Positions 10,584-19,467 of a stretch of DNA of 64,000 nucleotides are shown one piece after another; the stretch's first letter is position 1; each line of letters starts with the position of its first letter. The notes beneath the pieces are model-generated. The model did no database searches. It saw nothing but the letters and a program-made list of their open reading frames with translations, and was not told where the DNA came from. Source of the DNA: Prescottella subtropica (GTDB lineage: Bacteria > Actinomycetota > Actinomycetes > Mycobacteriales > Mycobacteriaceae); assembly GCF_005434945.1 (NCBI RefSeq), contig NZ_SKCH01000017.1:1-64000 (forward strand), in the 5' to 3' direction. The position numbers were made by a program, and so were the translations under genes.

Positions 10584-11069
10584 TCAGATCGCTTTCTCGA
10601 GCAGCGCCAGGTTGGCGGCCATCCCGTCCCGCCACACTGACATCCGGCCGGCGACGATGGCCGCCTCCTGCTCGGGATGCTGTTCGACGAAGTCGGTCAG
10701 CGGTGACCGTCCACCGGCGATCTTGCCCCACTGCCGGACCGTCGCGCCGTCACCGGCGGGGTCGACCTCGAAGCCCCACAGCGTGAACGGGGCATCGGCC
10801 GGACCCACCTGCCACACCCAGCGGCGGCCGTCCTCGACCTCGACGATCTCGGAATCGGTGTGCCAGTCGCCCATCGCCGCGCTGGTGTTGTGACCGCGGA
10901 ACCGGGCACCGACCGCCACCGCGGTCGCCCCGTCCAGCCATTCGACGCGCTGCAGTTCCCCGTCGGCGCGGGTGGGCAGGGTGATGTCGGTGACCAGAGC
11001 CCACGCCTGCTCCGGGCTGCAGGCCAGACGGGTGGAGACCTCGACGGTGGGGGTGTCGCGCAAACGCAT
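10584..11069 (-). CDS. SRPBCC-fold (START/polyketide-cyclase-like) protein
   Basis: A 161-residue protein with the pattern of the SRPBCC superfamily. An opening V-E-V-S-T-R-L-A-C-S-P-E-Q-A-W-A-L-V-T-D-I is followed by beta-strands around a hydrophobic cavity (W-H-T-D-S-E-I-V-E-V-E-D, R-R-W-V-W-Q-V) and a long C-terminal helix. These proteins bind small hydrophobic ligands, and some are cyclases or chaperone-like. No catalytic motif points to a role here. It lies between a secreted hydrolase and the SWIM/SNF2 pair, all on the minus strand, but I see no reason to link them. Confidence 0.8.
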   Translation of the reverse strand: MRLRDTPTVEVSTRLACSPEQAWALVTDITLPTRADGELQRVEWLDGATAVAVGARFRGHNTSAAMGDWHTDSEIVEVEDGRRWVWQVGPADAPFTLWGFEVDPAGDGATVRQWGKIAGGRSPLTDFVEQHPEQEAAIVAGRMSVWRDGMAANLALLEKAI

Positions 11070-11105
11070 GATGCTCCTCGGGTATTCGAGTCGGTGCGCC
11101 CGATG

Positions 11106-11831
11106 CTAGCGCCGCCGGAATCCGCCGCCCAGGGCGCGGTAGCACGTGTCGAGGTCGCGCAGGGCGGCCGCGACCTCCGTTTCGTGTCCGGTATCGGCAC
11201 GCAGCACCGCCCGCAGCAGGGCCTCGTCCAGGTCGCCGGGGGCGGCGGCGAAATCGATCTCCGGGAGGTGCTCGTAGCGGACGTCGTCCCCGAAATGGTC
11301 GCCGGCGTTCACCGCGTCCGGTGCGGTCGTGTCACCGACAGCGTGCACGAGTGTCCCGAGGTCGACGCCGCGGACGATCAGCAGCGTGGTGGGATCCCGG
11401 TCGAGATGGTCGGCGAGGACGTACGCGAGCGCCGCCACGTGCCGACACGGCCAGGCCGGGTCGGGGCACGTGCAGTCGAAGTCGAGTTCGCGGCCGCCGT
11501 CGGGCAGCAGCATCGGGGCGAGTGTCTGCGGCACCGTCCCGGACACCAGCGCGGCGAGGGTGCCCGGCGTGGACCGGATCGTGTCGAGCAGTTCGGCGGT
11601 GTGGACGTCGTCGAGGGTGCGCAGTGTGAGCGTCGCGGTGAACGGCGCGAGTTGACTGCCCTGCACGTCCGCGGTGACCCGGCCGGCGGTGACGTCGAGC
11701 GCGAGGACCCGGCCGCCGCGCGCGTACGTGCGACCGCGGGCGATCCGTCCGGGATCCCCTACCCGTTCGAGGACGTCGAGCAGTGCCCGCCCCCACCAGC
11801 CGCGTGGGGATCCGGCGTGCGCGTTGCTCAT
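11106..11831 (-). CDS. SWIM zinc-finger protein
   Basis: A 241-residue protein with a clear SWIM zinc finger, C-T-C-P-x5-C-R-H, in the middle (D-F-D-C-T-C-P-D-P-A-W-P-C-R-H-V-A-A). Its N-terminus begins G-W-W-G-R-A-L-L-D-V-L-E, as in actinobacterial proteins partnered with SNF2 helicases. Its start overlaps the stop of the upstream SNF2-like gene by 4 nt (ATGA), so the two are made together and probably act together. SWIM domains bind nucleic acid or protein. The cellular role of the pair is not established. Confidence 0.88.
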   Translation of the reverse strand: MSNAHAGSPRGWWGRALLDVLERVGDPGRIARGRTYARGGRVLALDVTAGRVTADVQGSQLAPFTATLTLRTLDDVHTAELLDTIRSTPGTLAALVSGTVPQTLAPMLLPDGGRELDFDCTCPDPAWPCRHVAALAYVLADHLDRDPTTLLIVRGVDLGTLVHAVGDTTAPDAVNAGDHFGDDVRYEHLPEIDFAAAPGDLDEALLRAVLRADTGHETEVAAALRDLDTCYRALGGGFRRR

Positions 11832-14653
11832 TCGCCCACCGCGTCGTCACCGAGGGTCAGCAGGTCGTGCAACTGGTCGGCGTCCATCTCGGTGATCCAC
11901 CGCTCCCCCGTCCCGATCGCGAGGTCCGCCAGTTGCTGCTTGTCGGTGATCATCGCGTCGATCCGTTCCTCGAGGGTGCCGACGCACACCAGTTTGCGGA
12001 CCTGCACGTCACGGCGCTGCCCGATCCGGAACGCCCGGTCGGTGGCCTGGTTCTCCACCGCCGGATTCCACCACCGGTCCAGGTGCACGACGTGGTTGGC
12101 GGCGGTGAGGTTCAGCCCGATGCCACCGGCCTTGAGGGACAGCAGCATCAGCGGCGGCCCGCCGTCGTGCTGGAACTCCTCGACCATCCGGTCCCGGCGG
12201 GCCTTGGGCACGCCTCCGTGCAAGAACGGCACCGCCGTCCCGAACCGGTCGGCCAGATAGGGGGCGATCAGGTCCCCGAACTCGCGGAACTGGGTGAACA
12301 GCAACGCCCGTTCGCCGTCCGCGGTGACCGCGTCCAGGATGTCCTCGACCAGGGCGAGTTTCCCGGACCGGTGCCGACCGCGGCGCAGCACACCCGACCC
12401 GTCACCGAGGAAGTGCGCGGGATGGTTGCACACCTGCTTGATCCGGGTCAGCGCCGAGAGCACCGCCCCCTTGCGCGCCATGCCCTCGGTGTCCTTGATC
12501 TTCTTCAGCATGTCGTCGACCACCGCCCGGTACAGCGCGGCCTGCTCGACGGTCAGGTTCGCCCGCACCGTCATCTCCTGCTTGTCCGGCAGATCGGAGA
12601 TGACAGTGGGATCGGTCTTGACGCGGCGCAGCACGAACGGCGACGTCACCGCCCGCAGTCGGGTGATCGCGGCCGGATCCTGGTCCCGCTCGATCGGCAC
12701 CGCGAACCGGGCCCGGAACGCCTGCGGGCTGCCGAGCATGCCGCGGTTGGCGAAGTCGAGGATGGACCGCAGCTCGTCGAGCCGGTTCTCCACCGGGGTG
12801 CCGGTGAGCGCGATCCGGTGCGCGGCCGGGACGGCGCGGGCCGCCCGCGCCTGCGCCGTCGCCGCGTTCTTGACGTGCTGCGCCTCGTCGAGGACCACGC
12901 GCCGCCACGTCTGCTCCGACAGGGCCGCCACGTCGCGGGCGAGCAGCGCGTACGTGGTGATCACCAGGTCGGCGGACCGGACGGCGGTGGTGAACTGCCC
13001 GCCCCGGCAGCGGTCGGCACCGTGGTGGACGTGGACCCGCAGATCCGGCACGAACCGGGCCGCCTCCCGCTGCCAGTTGCCGACCACCGACATCGGGCAC
13101 ACCAGCAGGGTGGGCGTATCGGCGCGTTCGTGCGCGAGCAGCGCGAGGACCTGCAGCGTCTTGCCCAGGCCCATGTCGTCGGCGAGGACCGCACCGAGCC
13201 CGGCGCCGCTCATGAACGCCAGCCAGTCCAGGCCCCGCCGCTGGTAGGGCCGCAGGTCGGCCCGCAGCCCCGGCGGCACCGGAACCGGCGCCGGTTCGAG
13301 GGTGCCGTCGAGGAGGGTGCCCACCCAGCCGGTAGCGGCGACCTCGTCGACCGGCACGGGCGGCCGCTCCGCCTCCGTCAACTGTCCGAGCAGATCCGCC
13401 AGCGTGCCCCGCGTTCCCGAATTGCGCTGCGTCACATAGCGGGCCGCCTGCGCGAGGACTCCTGCATCGGCCTGCACCCACTGGCCGCGTAACCGGACGA
13501 GGTCGCTCTGGGTGCCGGCGAGCCGGGTCAGTTCGTCGGCGGTGAGGACGACGTCGCCGAGCGCGAGTTCCCAGTCGTAGCCGACGATCTCGCCCATCCC
13601 GACGGCGCGCTGCTCGTCGGCAGCGGGTACCGGTGGCGACGCGACCCGCACCCGCAGCGTCGGGGCGGCCGCCGTCCACGCCCGCGGCAGCAGCAGCGTG
13701 ATCCCCGCCTGCTCGAGCGCCCGCGCGCCGTGGCTCACCAGGTCGACGACGACGGCGGTGGGTAGCAGCAGGTCGAGGCTGTCCGGGTCGGTGGGCAGCT
13801 CCCGCAACCGCGGGTACGCGGCGTGCGCACCGCCGAGCTTGCGGACGGCGGTCTCGATGAGCCGAGGATCGGTGCGGTGCAACAGGATCGGTGACGGCGC
13901 CTCACCCTCGGCGCGCAGGCACACCTGCAGCCGCCACAGGGCGTCGTCGGCGAGATCGATGCCGGTGTCGGTGTCGTCGGAGCCGGTCTCGGGTTCGAGG
14001 AGCCGCAGCACCAGGTCCGGTTCCCCGGCCGTGAGGGTGCCGCGCCACGCGTCGAGCCGCTGCGCGACCTGCCGGCTGCCACCGGCGTACGGCTGCCCGC
14101 GCAGCAACGCCCGCAGCAACGGATGCTCGGAGTCCCGGTCGCCGAGCAACTCCCGCACGACGGCGTCGGTGATCTCGCCGACCAGATCGTCGAGGATCTC
14201 GCGCGGCGCGCCCTCGCACCGTTGGACGGCCGGCATCACCGCGGTGAGGTCGGCCAGCCACGCCCGCTGCGGTTCGCCGCCGAGCAGCCGCCAGCGCGGC
14301 CACCAGCTGTCCTCGGCCCGGAACAGTTCGGGGACGACCCGTCCGGCCCGCGCCCACCGTTCCACTCCGCGGGCGACGTGCGCGAGATACCGCAGGTCGC
14401 CGGAGATGTCGGGCGAAGAATCGGGCACCGTCAGGAGGACGTCGACGGCCTCGGCCGGGGCGAGCGCGAGCACCGGCACCCGGCGCGGCTCGGTGCCCAC
14501 CGCGGCGGGCACGTGCACGGTGTGGTGCCGCCGGAACCGCCTCCGCAGGATCCGCGCGAGCGGCTCGGGCAGGTCGGACAGCTCGGAGTCCGGGCCCCGC
14601 CACAGCAGCAGGCCCGCACCCGGCGACCACAGCCCGTGCAACATGGCGTCCAT
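11828..14653 (-). CDS. SNF2-family DEAD/DEAH helicase
   Basis: A 941-residue SF2 ATPase. The C-terminal half carries the SNF2 motifs: L-A-D-D-M-G-L-G-K-T (Walker A), V-L-D-E-A-Q-H (motif II), L-T-G-T-P-V-E-N-R (motif III) and, near the end, N-P-A-V-E-N-Q-A-T-D-R-A-F-R-I-G-Q (motif VI). The N-terminal 400 residues match the extra domain of bacterial SNF2 proteins and begin M-L-H-G-L-W-S-P-G. Actinobacterial members of this group (HelZ-like) usually sit beside a SWIM protein, as here. It is a chromosomal ATP-dependent translocase with no known target and is probably not part of the defence island 30 kb away. Confidence 0.92.
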   Translation of the reverse strand: MDAMLHGLWSPGAGLLLWRGPDSELSDLPEPLARILRRRFRRHHTVHVPAAVGTEPRRVPVLALAPAEAVDVLLTVPDSSPDISGDLRYLAHVARGVERWARAGRVVPELFRAEDSWWPRWRLLGGEPQRAWLADLTAVMPAVQRCEGAPREILDDLVGEITDAVVRELLGDRDSEHPLLRALLRGQPYAGGSRQVAQRLDAWRGTLTAGEPDLVLRLLEPETGSDDTDTGIDLADDALWRLQVCLRAEGEAPSPILLHRTDPRLIETAVRKLGGAHAAYPRLRELPTDPDSLDLLLPTAVVVDLVSHGARALEQAGITLLLPRAWTAAAPTLRVRVASPPVPAADEQRAVGMGEIVGYDWELALGDVVLTADELTRLAGTQSDLVRLRGQWVQADAGVLAQAARYVTQRNSGTRGTLADLLGQLTEAERPPVPVDEVAATGWVGTLLDGTLEPAPVPVPPGLRADLRPYQRRGLDWLAFMSGAGLGAVLADDMGLGKTLQVLALLAHERADTPTLLVCPMSVVGNWQREAARFVPDLRVHVHHGADRCRGGQFTTAVRSADLVITTYALLARDVAALSEQTWRRVVLDEAQHVKNAATAQARAARAVPAAHRIALTGTPVENRLDELRSILDFANRGMLGSPQAFRARFAVPIERDQDPAAITRLRAVTSPFVLRRVKTDPTVISDLPDKQEMTVRANLTVEQAALYRAVVDDMLKKIKDTEGMARKGAVLSALTRIKQVCNHPAHFLGDGSGVLRRGRHRSGKLALVEDILDAVTADGERALLFTQFREFGDLIAPYLADRFGTAVPFLHGGVPKARRDRMVEEFQHDGGPPLMLLSLKAGGIGLNLTAANHVVHLDRWWNPAVENQATDRAFRIGQRRDVQVRKLVCVGTLEERIDAMITDKQQLADLAIGTGERWITEMDADQLHDLLTLGDDAVGE

Positions 14654-14733
14654 GCTGCCAGGAAGGACCGACAGCTCTGGAACTCGGCTCGCGACCGGAC
14701 GATACTGGGCGCAGGTGGAAAGCGGGTTCCCCG

Positions 14734-15051
14734 ATGACGATCATGATTCAGGTCTTCGAGCAGGTGTATTCGCCGACGACCCCGTGGCCGCAGCGCAAGG
14801 TCGCGTTCGTCGACGCCGACCACATCGTGGCGATGCGCCTCGACGGCAATTCCGGGGTGTGGCTGGACGTCACCAAACACGGTGAGGCGCACCGGCTGGC
14901 GACCACGCGATCATCGGAGGACGCCATCTTCTTCCTGCTGCAGGTGTTCGACACCGTGGCCGCGTGCCGACGCAACGGCGGGTCGTGGCTCGTCGGGCAC
15001 GACGGCGAGAACATCGACAGCATCCGGGCGACGAAGTTCCCGCACGCGTGA
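14734..15051 (+). CDS. hypothetical protein, 105 aa
   Basis: A small protein divergent from the SNF2 gene and converging on the lipase gene, with only 1 bp between stops. It has a beta-rich look (K-V-A-F-V-D-A-D-H-I-V-A-M-R-L, S-W-L-V-G-H-D-G-E-N) and no signal peptide or membrane segment. I do not recognise it. Normal codon use and the tight fit between neighbours suggest that it is real. A second in-frame ATG at 14743 is an alternative start. Confidence 0.6.
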   Translation: MTIMIQVFEQVYSPTTPWPQRKVAFVDADHIVAMRLDGNSGVWLDVTKHGEAHRLATTRSSEDAIFFLLQVFDTVAACRRNGGSWLVGHDGENIDSIRATKFPHA

Positions 15052-15052
15052 C

Positions 15053-16204
15053 CTATCCCAGCACGCGGCCGGCGAAGTCCCGGGACGCCGGCATCGCCGC
15101 CATGAGCGACTCGGTGTGGCTCTCGGCGACCAACTGCTGGTAGCGGTAGTCGACACCGTTCGCGGTCATCTCGGACAGCTGCGCCCACGTGAGCGGGATC
15201 GGGACGGTGGTGTCGGCGAGGCTGTGCACGACGCGCAGCGGACGGTCGAAGCCGGTGGTCGGGGCCGTCAGCATCCGGTGCAGGACGCCGCGCACCTCGT
15301 CGTTCCACAGGGTGGTGGTGAACAGTTCCCCGAGCGTGACGGGGTGTTCGCGCAGGTACTGCCCGAGTTCGACGCTGCACGTGATCTTCGCTCGTTCCAT
15401 CAGGTCGATGCCGACCGGGGTCAGGTAGCGGCGGATGTCGACCTCGGGGCGCTGGTCGTCGACCCCGGCGAGGGTGAACAGGGCGAAGTTCACCAGGCCG
15501 CTCGTCGCCACCGGCGGGAACGCGGGCCCGGCCAGCGGGAACAGGTTCTCCAGGTGGGTGGGGGCACCGATCGCGACGGCGCCGCGGTAGTCGAGGCCGG
15601 GTGCACGGCCGGTCGCTTCCGCCGCCGCGAAGTAGGTGGCGTGCCCGCCCTGCGACAGCCCGGTGACGATCCACCGGTCGCTCAGCACCCCGTCGTAGGC
15701 CTGGTGTGCGGCGGTGACGATGTCGACGGCGTTGGCACCGGCGGCCGGCCCGTCGAGGTAGGCGTTGACACCGTCGGTGCCGATCCCGGCGTAGTCGGTG
15801 GCGACCACCGCGTATCCGGCGGTCAGCCAGGCCTCGATCGCGGGGCGCTCGACGTAGTTGAATCCGGCGGTCGACGGCGCGCACTGATCGGCGACCCCGA
15901 CGGTGCCGTGCGCGTACGACACGACCGGCCAGCCGCCGTCCGGTGGGGTGCCGTGCGGCAGGAACACCGAGCCGGTGGACTCGCCGGCCGCGGTGGCGGT
16001 GCGCAGCGTCGCGTACCGGATGCGGGCACTGTCCCCGGCCGCGGCGGGGACCGTGGCGGGGGCGAGTGCGGATCGGTCCAGGAGCGTGCCGGCCGGCGCC
16101 GGGGGTGATGCGGTGGCGGGAACGGCGAGGAGGACCGCGGCGAGGGCTGTGAGGTCTGTGAGGGCGGTGACCAGGACTGCCGCGGCACGGAGTCGGGCGC
16201 GCAT
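15053..16204 (-). CDS. secreted lipase (LIP-family alpha/beta hydrolase)
   Basis: A 383-residue protein with an N-terminal Ala/Leu-rich signal peptide (about 1-35, ending near A-T-A-S). It shows V-V-S-Y-A-H-G-T-V-G (oxyanion region), the nucleophile motif V-T-G-L-S-Q-G-G-H and a late S-L-A-D-T-T-V-P with the probable acid. This set matches the secretory lipase family of actinomycetes and fungi. It would be exported and act on acylglycerols or related esters. Its end is 1 bp from the convergent 105-residue gene, and its start is divergent from the shikimate dehydrogenase homologue. Confidence 0.85.
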   Translation of the reverse strand: MRARLRAAAVLVTALTDLTALAAVLLAVPATASPPAPAGTLLDRSALAPATVPAAAGDSARIRYATLRTATAAGESTGSVFLPHGTPPDGGWPVVSYAHGTVGVADQCAPSTAGFNYVERPAIEAWLTAGYAVVATDYAGIGTDGVNAYLDGPAAGANAVDIVTAAHQAYDGVLSDRWIVTGLSQGGHATYFAAAEATGRAPGLDYRGAVAIGAPTHLENLFPLAGPAFPPVATSGLVNFALFTLAGVDDQRPEVDIRRYLTPVGIDLMERAKITCSVELGQYLREHPVTLGELFTTTLWNDEVRGVLHRMLTAPTTGFDRPLRVVHSLADTTVPIPLTWAQLSEMTANGVDYRYQQLVAESHTESLMAAMPASRDFAGRVLG

Positions 16205-16292
16205 CGTCTCATTGTCGGCGGGGCAGCCGCGGCGCGTGGCCGAATCGCGTCACCGCCCGACAACGATCGACGCGGCCGGTTAGCGTGGACGG

Positions 16293-17120
16293 GTGAGCCG
16301 CACGATCACCGCAAGCATCACCCGCGACACCCGTCTGTGCATGTCGTTGTCGGGCCGGCCCAGCAACATCGGCACCCGGTTCCACAACTACCTGTACGAC
16401 GAGCTGGGCCTCGACTTCGTCTACAAGGCGTTCACGACGACGGATCTACCGGCCGCGATCGCCGCGATCCGCGCGCTCGGGATCCGCGGGTGCGGGGTGT
16501 CGATGCCGTTCAAGGAGGCGTGCATCGAGCACGTCGACGTGGTGCATTCGTCGGCGTCGGCGATCGATTCGGTGAACACGATCGTCAACGAGGACGGCGA
16601 ACTGCACGCCTACAACACCGACTACCAGGCGGTCGCCGACCTGCTGCTGCGGGCACGCCTCGATCCGGCGACGACGGTCGCGGTCGCCGGCAGCGGCGGC
16701 ATGGCCAAGGCGGTCGTCGCGGCGCTGCGGGACGCCGGATTCCGGGCGGTCACCGTCGTCGCCCGCAACCGCCGGTCCGGTCCGGTGCTGGCCCGCACGT
16801 ACGGGTTCGAGTGGCGGCCGGAACTCGGTGACGGACGCCCGGGTCTGCTCGTCAACGCCACCCCGATCGGCATGACCGGACCCGACGCGGCAGCGCTGCC
16901 GTTCCCGGAGGAGGCCGTGGCCGCCGCCGACGCGGTGTTCGACGTGGTCGCGATGCCGCCGGACACGCCGCTGATCCGGGCCGCCACCGGAACGGGGAAG
17001 ACGGTGATCACGGGGGCGGAGGTGATCGCGCTGCAGGCCGCCGAACAGTTCGCCCTGTACACCGGGGTGCGGCCCACCGACGACCAGATCCGCCGGGCGT
17101 CCGAGTTCTCGAGGTCGTGA
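16293..17120 (+). CDS. shikimate 5-dehydrogenase homologue
   Basis: A 275-residue AroE-family protein. The substrate half has S-L-S-G-R-P-S-N-I-G and V-S-M-P-F-K-E-A (the catalytic lysine lies in this block), then N-T-I-V-N and N-T-D-Y-Q. The nucleotide half has V-A-G-S-G-G-M-A-K-A (Rossmann loop). It would reduce dehydroshikimate or a similar compound with NADPH. The start is GTG 16293. The N-terminal S-x-S-G-R-P replaces the usual S-x-S-P-x-x-H, so it may be an AroE-like side-branch enzyme (shikimate/quinate dehydrogenase-like) rather than the housekeeping AroE. The next gene follows after 1 bp. Confidence 0.85.
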   Translation: MSRTITASITRDTRLCMSLSGRPSNIGTRFHNYLYDELGLDFVYKAFTTTDLPAAIAAIRALGIRGCGVSMPFKEACIEHVDVVHSSASAIDSVNTIVNEDGELHAYNTDYQAVADLLLRARLDPATTVAVAGSGGMAKAVVAALRDAGFRAVTVVARNRRSGPVLARTYGFEWRPELGDGRPGLLVNATPIGMTGPDAAALPFPEEAVAAADAVFDVVAMPPDTPLIRAATGTGKTVITGAEVIALQAAEQFALYTGVRPTDDQIRRASEFSRS

Positions 17121-17121
17121 C

Positions 17122-17541
17122 ATGAGCGAACCACGCGCCGAGGCGTACCCGGCCCTGTGGCCGGTCCCCACCCGCTGGTCCGACGACGACACCGCGTACG
17201 CGGCGTACTTCGCGACCGCCGTGGGCGGCTGGCTGATGGCCAGCACCGGTCTGGACATCCGTACCCTGGCGGCGGTCGCGGTGGTCGCCGAGAGTGCGTG
17301 CCGGTTCGTCCGGGACATCGCGTTCCCCGACCAGCTGCACGTGGGGTTGTCCGTCGACCACCTCGACGACGACCGCGTCGAGTACGCGCTCGCGATCTTC
17401 CGGGAGGACCCCGACGGGGATCTCGAGGTCGCCGCCACCGGCCGCCTCGTGCACCGGTACGTCGACCCGGTCACCCGGCAGCCGGCACCGATACCACCGG
17501 AGATCCGCAGCGCCGCACTGCTACTCACGGAACCGGTCTAG
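17122..17541 (+). CDS. acyl-CoA thioesterase, hot-dog fold
   Basis: A 139-residue protein with the 4-hydroxybenzoyl-CoA-thioesterase/YbgC pattern: W-S-D-D-D-T-A-Y (in place of the usual D-x-D-x-x-G/N-H), a long hydrophobic helix, then beta-strands V-A-E-S-A-C-R-F and D-Q-L-H-V-G-L-S-V. It should cleave an acyl-CoA; the substrate is not evident. It begins 1 bp after the aroE-like stop, so the two are cotranscribed. The active-site Asp region differs somewhat from the classical motif, so activity should be tested rather than assumed. Confidence 0.75.
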   Translation: MSEPRAEAYPALWPVPTRWSDDDTAYAAYFATAVGGWLMASTGLDIRTLAAVAVVAESACRFVRDIAFPDQLHVGLSVDHLDDDRVEYALAIFREDPDGDLEVAATGRLVHRYVDPVTRQPAPIPPEIRSAALLLTEPV

Positions 17542-17551
17542 GAACCAGGGC

Positions 17552-18301
17552 CTAGCGGACCACGGCCTTCCGGGCGAACAGCAGCGCCCGTTTCACCTCG
17601 GTGATCGCCTGCGTCACCTTGATGCCGCGGGGGCACGCCTGCGTGCAGTTGAACGTGGTGCGGCACCGCCACACCCCGTCGACCCCGTTGAGGATGTCCA
17701 GGCGTTCGACGGCACCCTCGTCGCGGCTGTCGAAGATGAACCGGTGCGCGTTCACGATCGCGGCCGGGCCGAAGTAGCTGCCGTCCGCCCAGTAGACGGG
17801 GCACGACGACGTGCAGCATGCGCACAGGATGCACTTGGTGGTGTCGTCGAAACGGTGCCGGTCGGCCTGCGACTGGATACGTTCACGGGTCGGTTCGTTC
17901 CCGGACGTCATCAGGTACGGCTTGATCTGCCGATACGCGTCGAAGAACGGCTCCATGTCGACGACCAGATCCTTCTCGACGGGCAGCCCCTTGATCGGTT
18001 CGATCGTGATCGTCGGCGTCTCCCCGTTCTTCGGCAGCATGTCCCGCATGAGCACCTTGCAGGCGAGCCGGTTGATGCCGTTGATGAGCATCGCATCCGA
18101 CCCGCACACGCCGTGCGCGCACGACCTCCGGAACGTCAGGGTGCCGTCCAGATAACCCTTCACGTAGAGCAGCAGGTTCAACAGACGGTCGGTGGGCAGC
18201 GCGGGAACCTCGAACGTCTCCCAGTGCGGGCCCCGGCCGTCCTCCGGGTTGTAGCGGCGGATCTTCAGGGTGACCGTCACGGCCCCGTCGGGCGTCTCCA
18301 T
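17552..18301 (-). CDS. sdhB: succinate dehydrogenase/fumarate reductase iron-sulfur subunit
   Basis: A 249-residue SdhB/FrdB. It has the [2Fe-2S] cysteines (C-A-H-G-V-C-G-S-D, then L-A-C) and two ferredoxin-like clusters (C-I-L-C-A-C-C-T-S-S-C-P and C-x6-C-T-Q-A-C-P), so all Fe-S ligands appear intact. It would carry electrons from the flavoprotein SdhA to the membrane quinone. It resembles the mycobacterial Sdh1 type (Rv0247c, 248 residues). Unusually, no sdhA or membrane-anchor gene is adjacent: the upstream gene is a phosphotransferase. Either the operon is split or this is an extra subunit gene. Confidence 0.92.
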   Translation of the reverse strand: METPDGAVTVTLKIRRYNPEDGRGPHWETFEVPALPTDRLLNLLLYVKGYLDGTLTFRRSCAHGVCGSDAMLINGINRLACKVLMRDMLPKNGETPTITIEPIKGLPVEKDLVVDMEPFFDAYRQIKPYLMTSGNEPTRERIQSQADRHRFDDTTKCILCACCTSSCPVYWADGSYFGPAAIVNAHRFIFDSRDEGAVERLDILNGVDGVWRCRTTFNCTQACPRGIKVTQAITEVKRALLFARKAVVR

Positions 18302-18336
18302 GTCACTCGGCTCCCTCGTGTCCGGATGTCACCGGG

Positions 18337-19374
18337 TCAGGCCAGTCCCACCGCGTCGGCGGTGGTGACGGCGCGGCGCACGATCGCGTCGATCAACTCG
18401 GGGGTCGGTTCGCCGCGGGCCGCCCGGTTGCGGGGATCGTCGGTGGTGCGCCGCACCACCCCCTCCGCGATGATCGCGAGTTTCCACAGCGCCAGCACGT
18501 GCCAGAAACCGATCGCGGACACGTCCCGTTTGGTTTCGTGGACGTACATCTCGACGAGTTCGTCGCGGGTCGGGAACCCGTCGAGCGTGGACGCCCGGAA
18601 CTGCGGGGTGGCCGATTCGCCGTGCTGCGGCCAGAATGCGAGCAGACCGCCGAGGTCGGCGAGCGGGTCACCGAGTGTGCACAGTTCCCAGTCGAGGACG
18701 GCGACGACCCGGCCGTCGTCGGGGGCGGTGATCATGTTGCTGAGGTGGAAGTCCCCGTGCACGAGGGTGGTCTCGGTCTGCTCGGGAATGTTGCGGGACA
18801 GCCGCGCCGCCAGCACCTCGATGTCCGGCAGGTCGTGCGTCTTGGACTTCTCCCACTGCGTCGACCAGCGTTTGAGCTGGCGGGCCGCGTACGGGTCGGT
18901 GCTCGCCAGGTCGAGCAGGCCCGCACTCTCGAGGTCCACCCGGTGCACGGTCGCGAGTGCCCGGGGCAGGGCCGCCCCGATCGCCCGCCGCTGCTCCGGG
19001 GTGAGCCGTTGCGCGACCGACACGTCGTCGACGACGATGCCGTCCACGAAACCCGTCAAGGCGAGCGGCGCATCCGTCACCGCGTGGTCGACGGTGATCC
19101 CGAGAACCTTCGGCACCGGCACCCCGGTCCCCTGCAGGGCCGCCAGGATCCGGTATTCGCGTTCGATGTCGTGCGCCGACGCGAGCAGCCGGCCCACCGG
19201 GGGACGCCGCAACACCCACCGTCCGCCGCCCGAATCCCGCACCGCGAACGTGAGATTGGACTGGCCGTTGCCGATCCGCTCGTACGACAGGGGCGCGAGC
19301 GCACCGACACCGAGACCGGCGATCCACGCCGAGACCGCGTTCTCGTCCAGACCCACCAGACCCACACTGCCCAC
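18337..19374 (-). CDS. APH-type phosphotransferase (acyl-CoA-dehydrogenase-associated family)
   Basis: A 345-residue protein of the aminoglycoside-phosphotransferase/choline-kinase superfamily. It has the N-lobe G-N-G-Q-S-N-L-T-F, the catalytic loop L-V-H-G-D-F-H-L-S-N-M and the metal-binding V-L-D-W-E-L. This subgroup is common in Rhodococcus and Mycobacterium and in animals is fused to acyl-CoA dehydrogenase (ACAD10/11), where it phosphorylates 4-hydroxyacyl-CoAs. A role in hydroxy-fatty-acid breakdown is thus more likely than antibiotic resistance. It lies 35 bp upstream of sdhB on the same strand. Confidence 0.85.
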   Translation of the reverse strand: MGSVGLVGLDENAVSAWIAGLGVGALAPLSYERIGNGQSNLTFAVRDSGGGRWVLRRPPVGRLLASAHDIEREYRILAALQGTGVPVPKVLGITVDHAVTDAPLALTGFVDGIVVDDVSVAQRLTPEQRRAIGAALPRALATVHRVDLESAGLLDLASTDPYAARQLKRWSTQWEKSKTHDLPDIEVLAARLSRNIPEQTETTLVHGDFHLSNMITAPDDGRVVAVLDWELCTLGDPLADLGGLLAFWPQHGESATPQFRASTLDGFPTRDELVEMYVHETKRDVSAIGFWHVLALWKLAIIAEGVVRRTTDDPRNRAARGEPTPELIDAIVRRAVTTADAVGLA

Positions 19375-19467
19375 TTCGCACCACTCCCCTGCCGTGTCGC
19401 GTGCCCCCGGTGCCCGTCCGCCGATGCTATCCGCCCCGCAGCACCCGTGCAGGCGTAATCGAGGTCG

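Noticed and set aside
11828-14653. SNF2 helicase as a DISARM DrmD
   Set aside because: It is paired with a SWIM protein, as in the ordinary chromosomal HelZ-like locus, and lies 30 kb from the defence genes.
18337-19374. Aminoglycoside resistance gene
   Set aside because: The APH fold is shared, but this subgroup is the acyl-CoA-dehydrogenase-linked family common in these bacteria.
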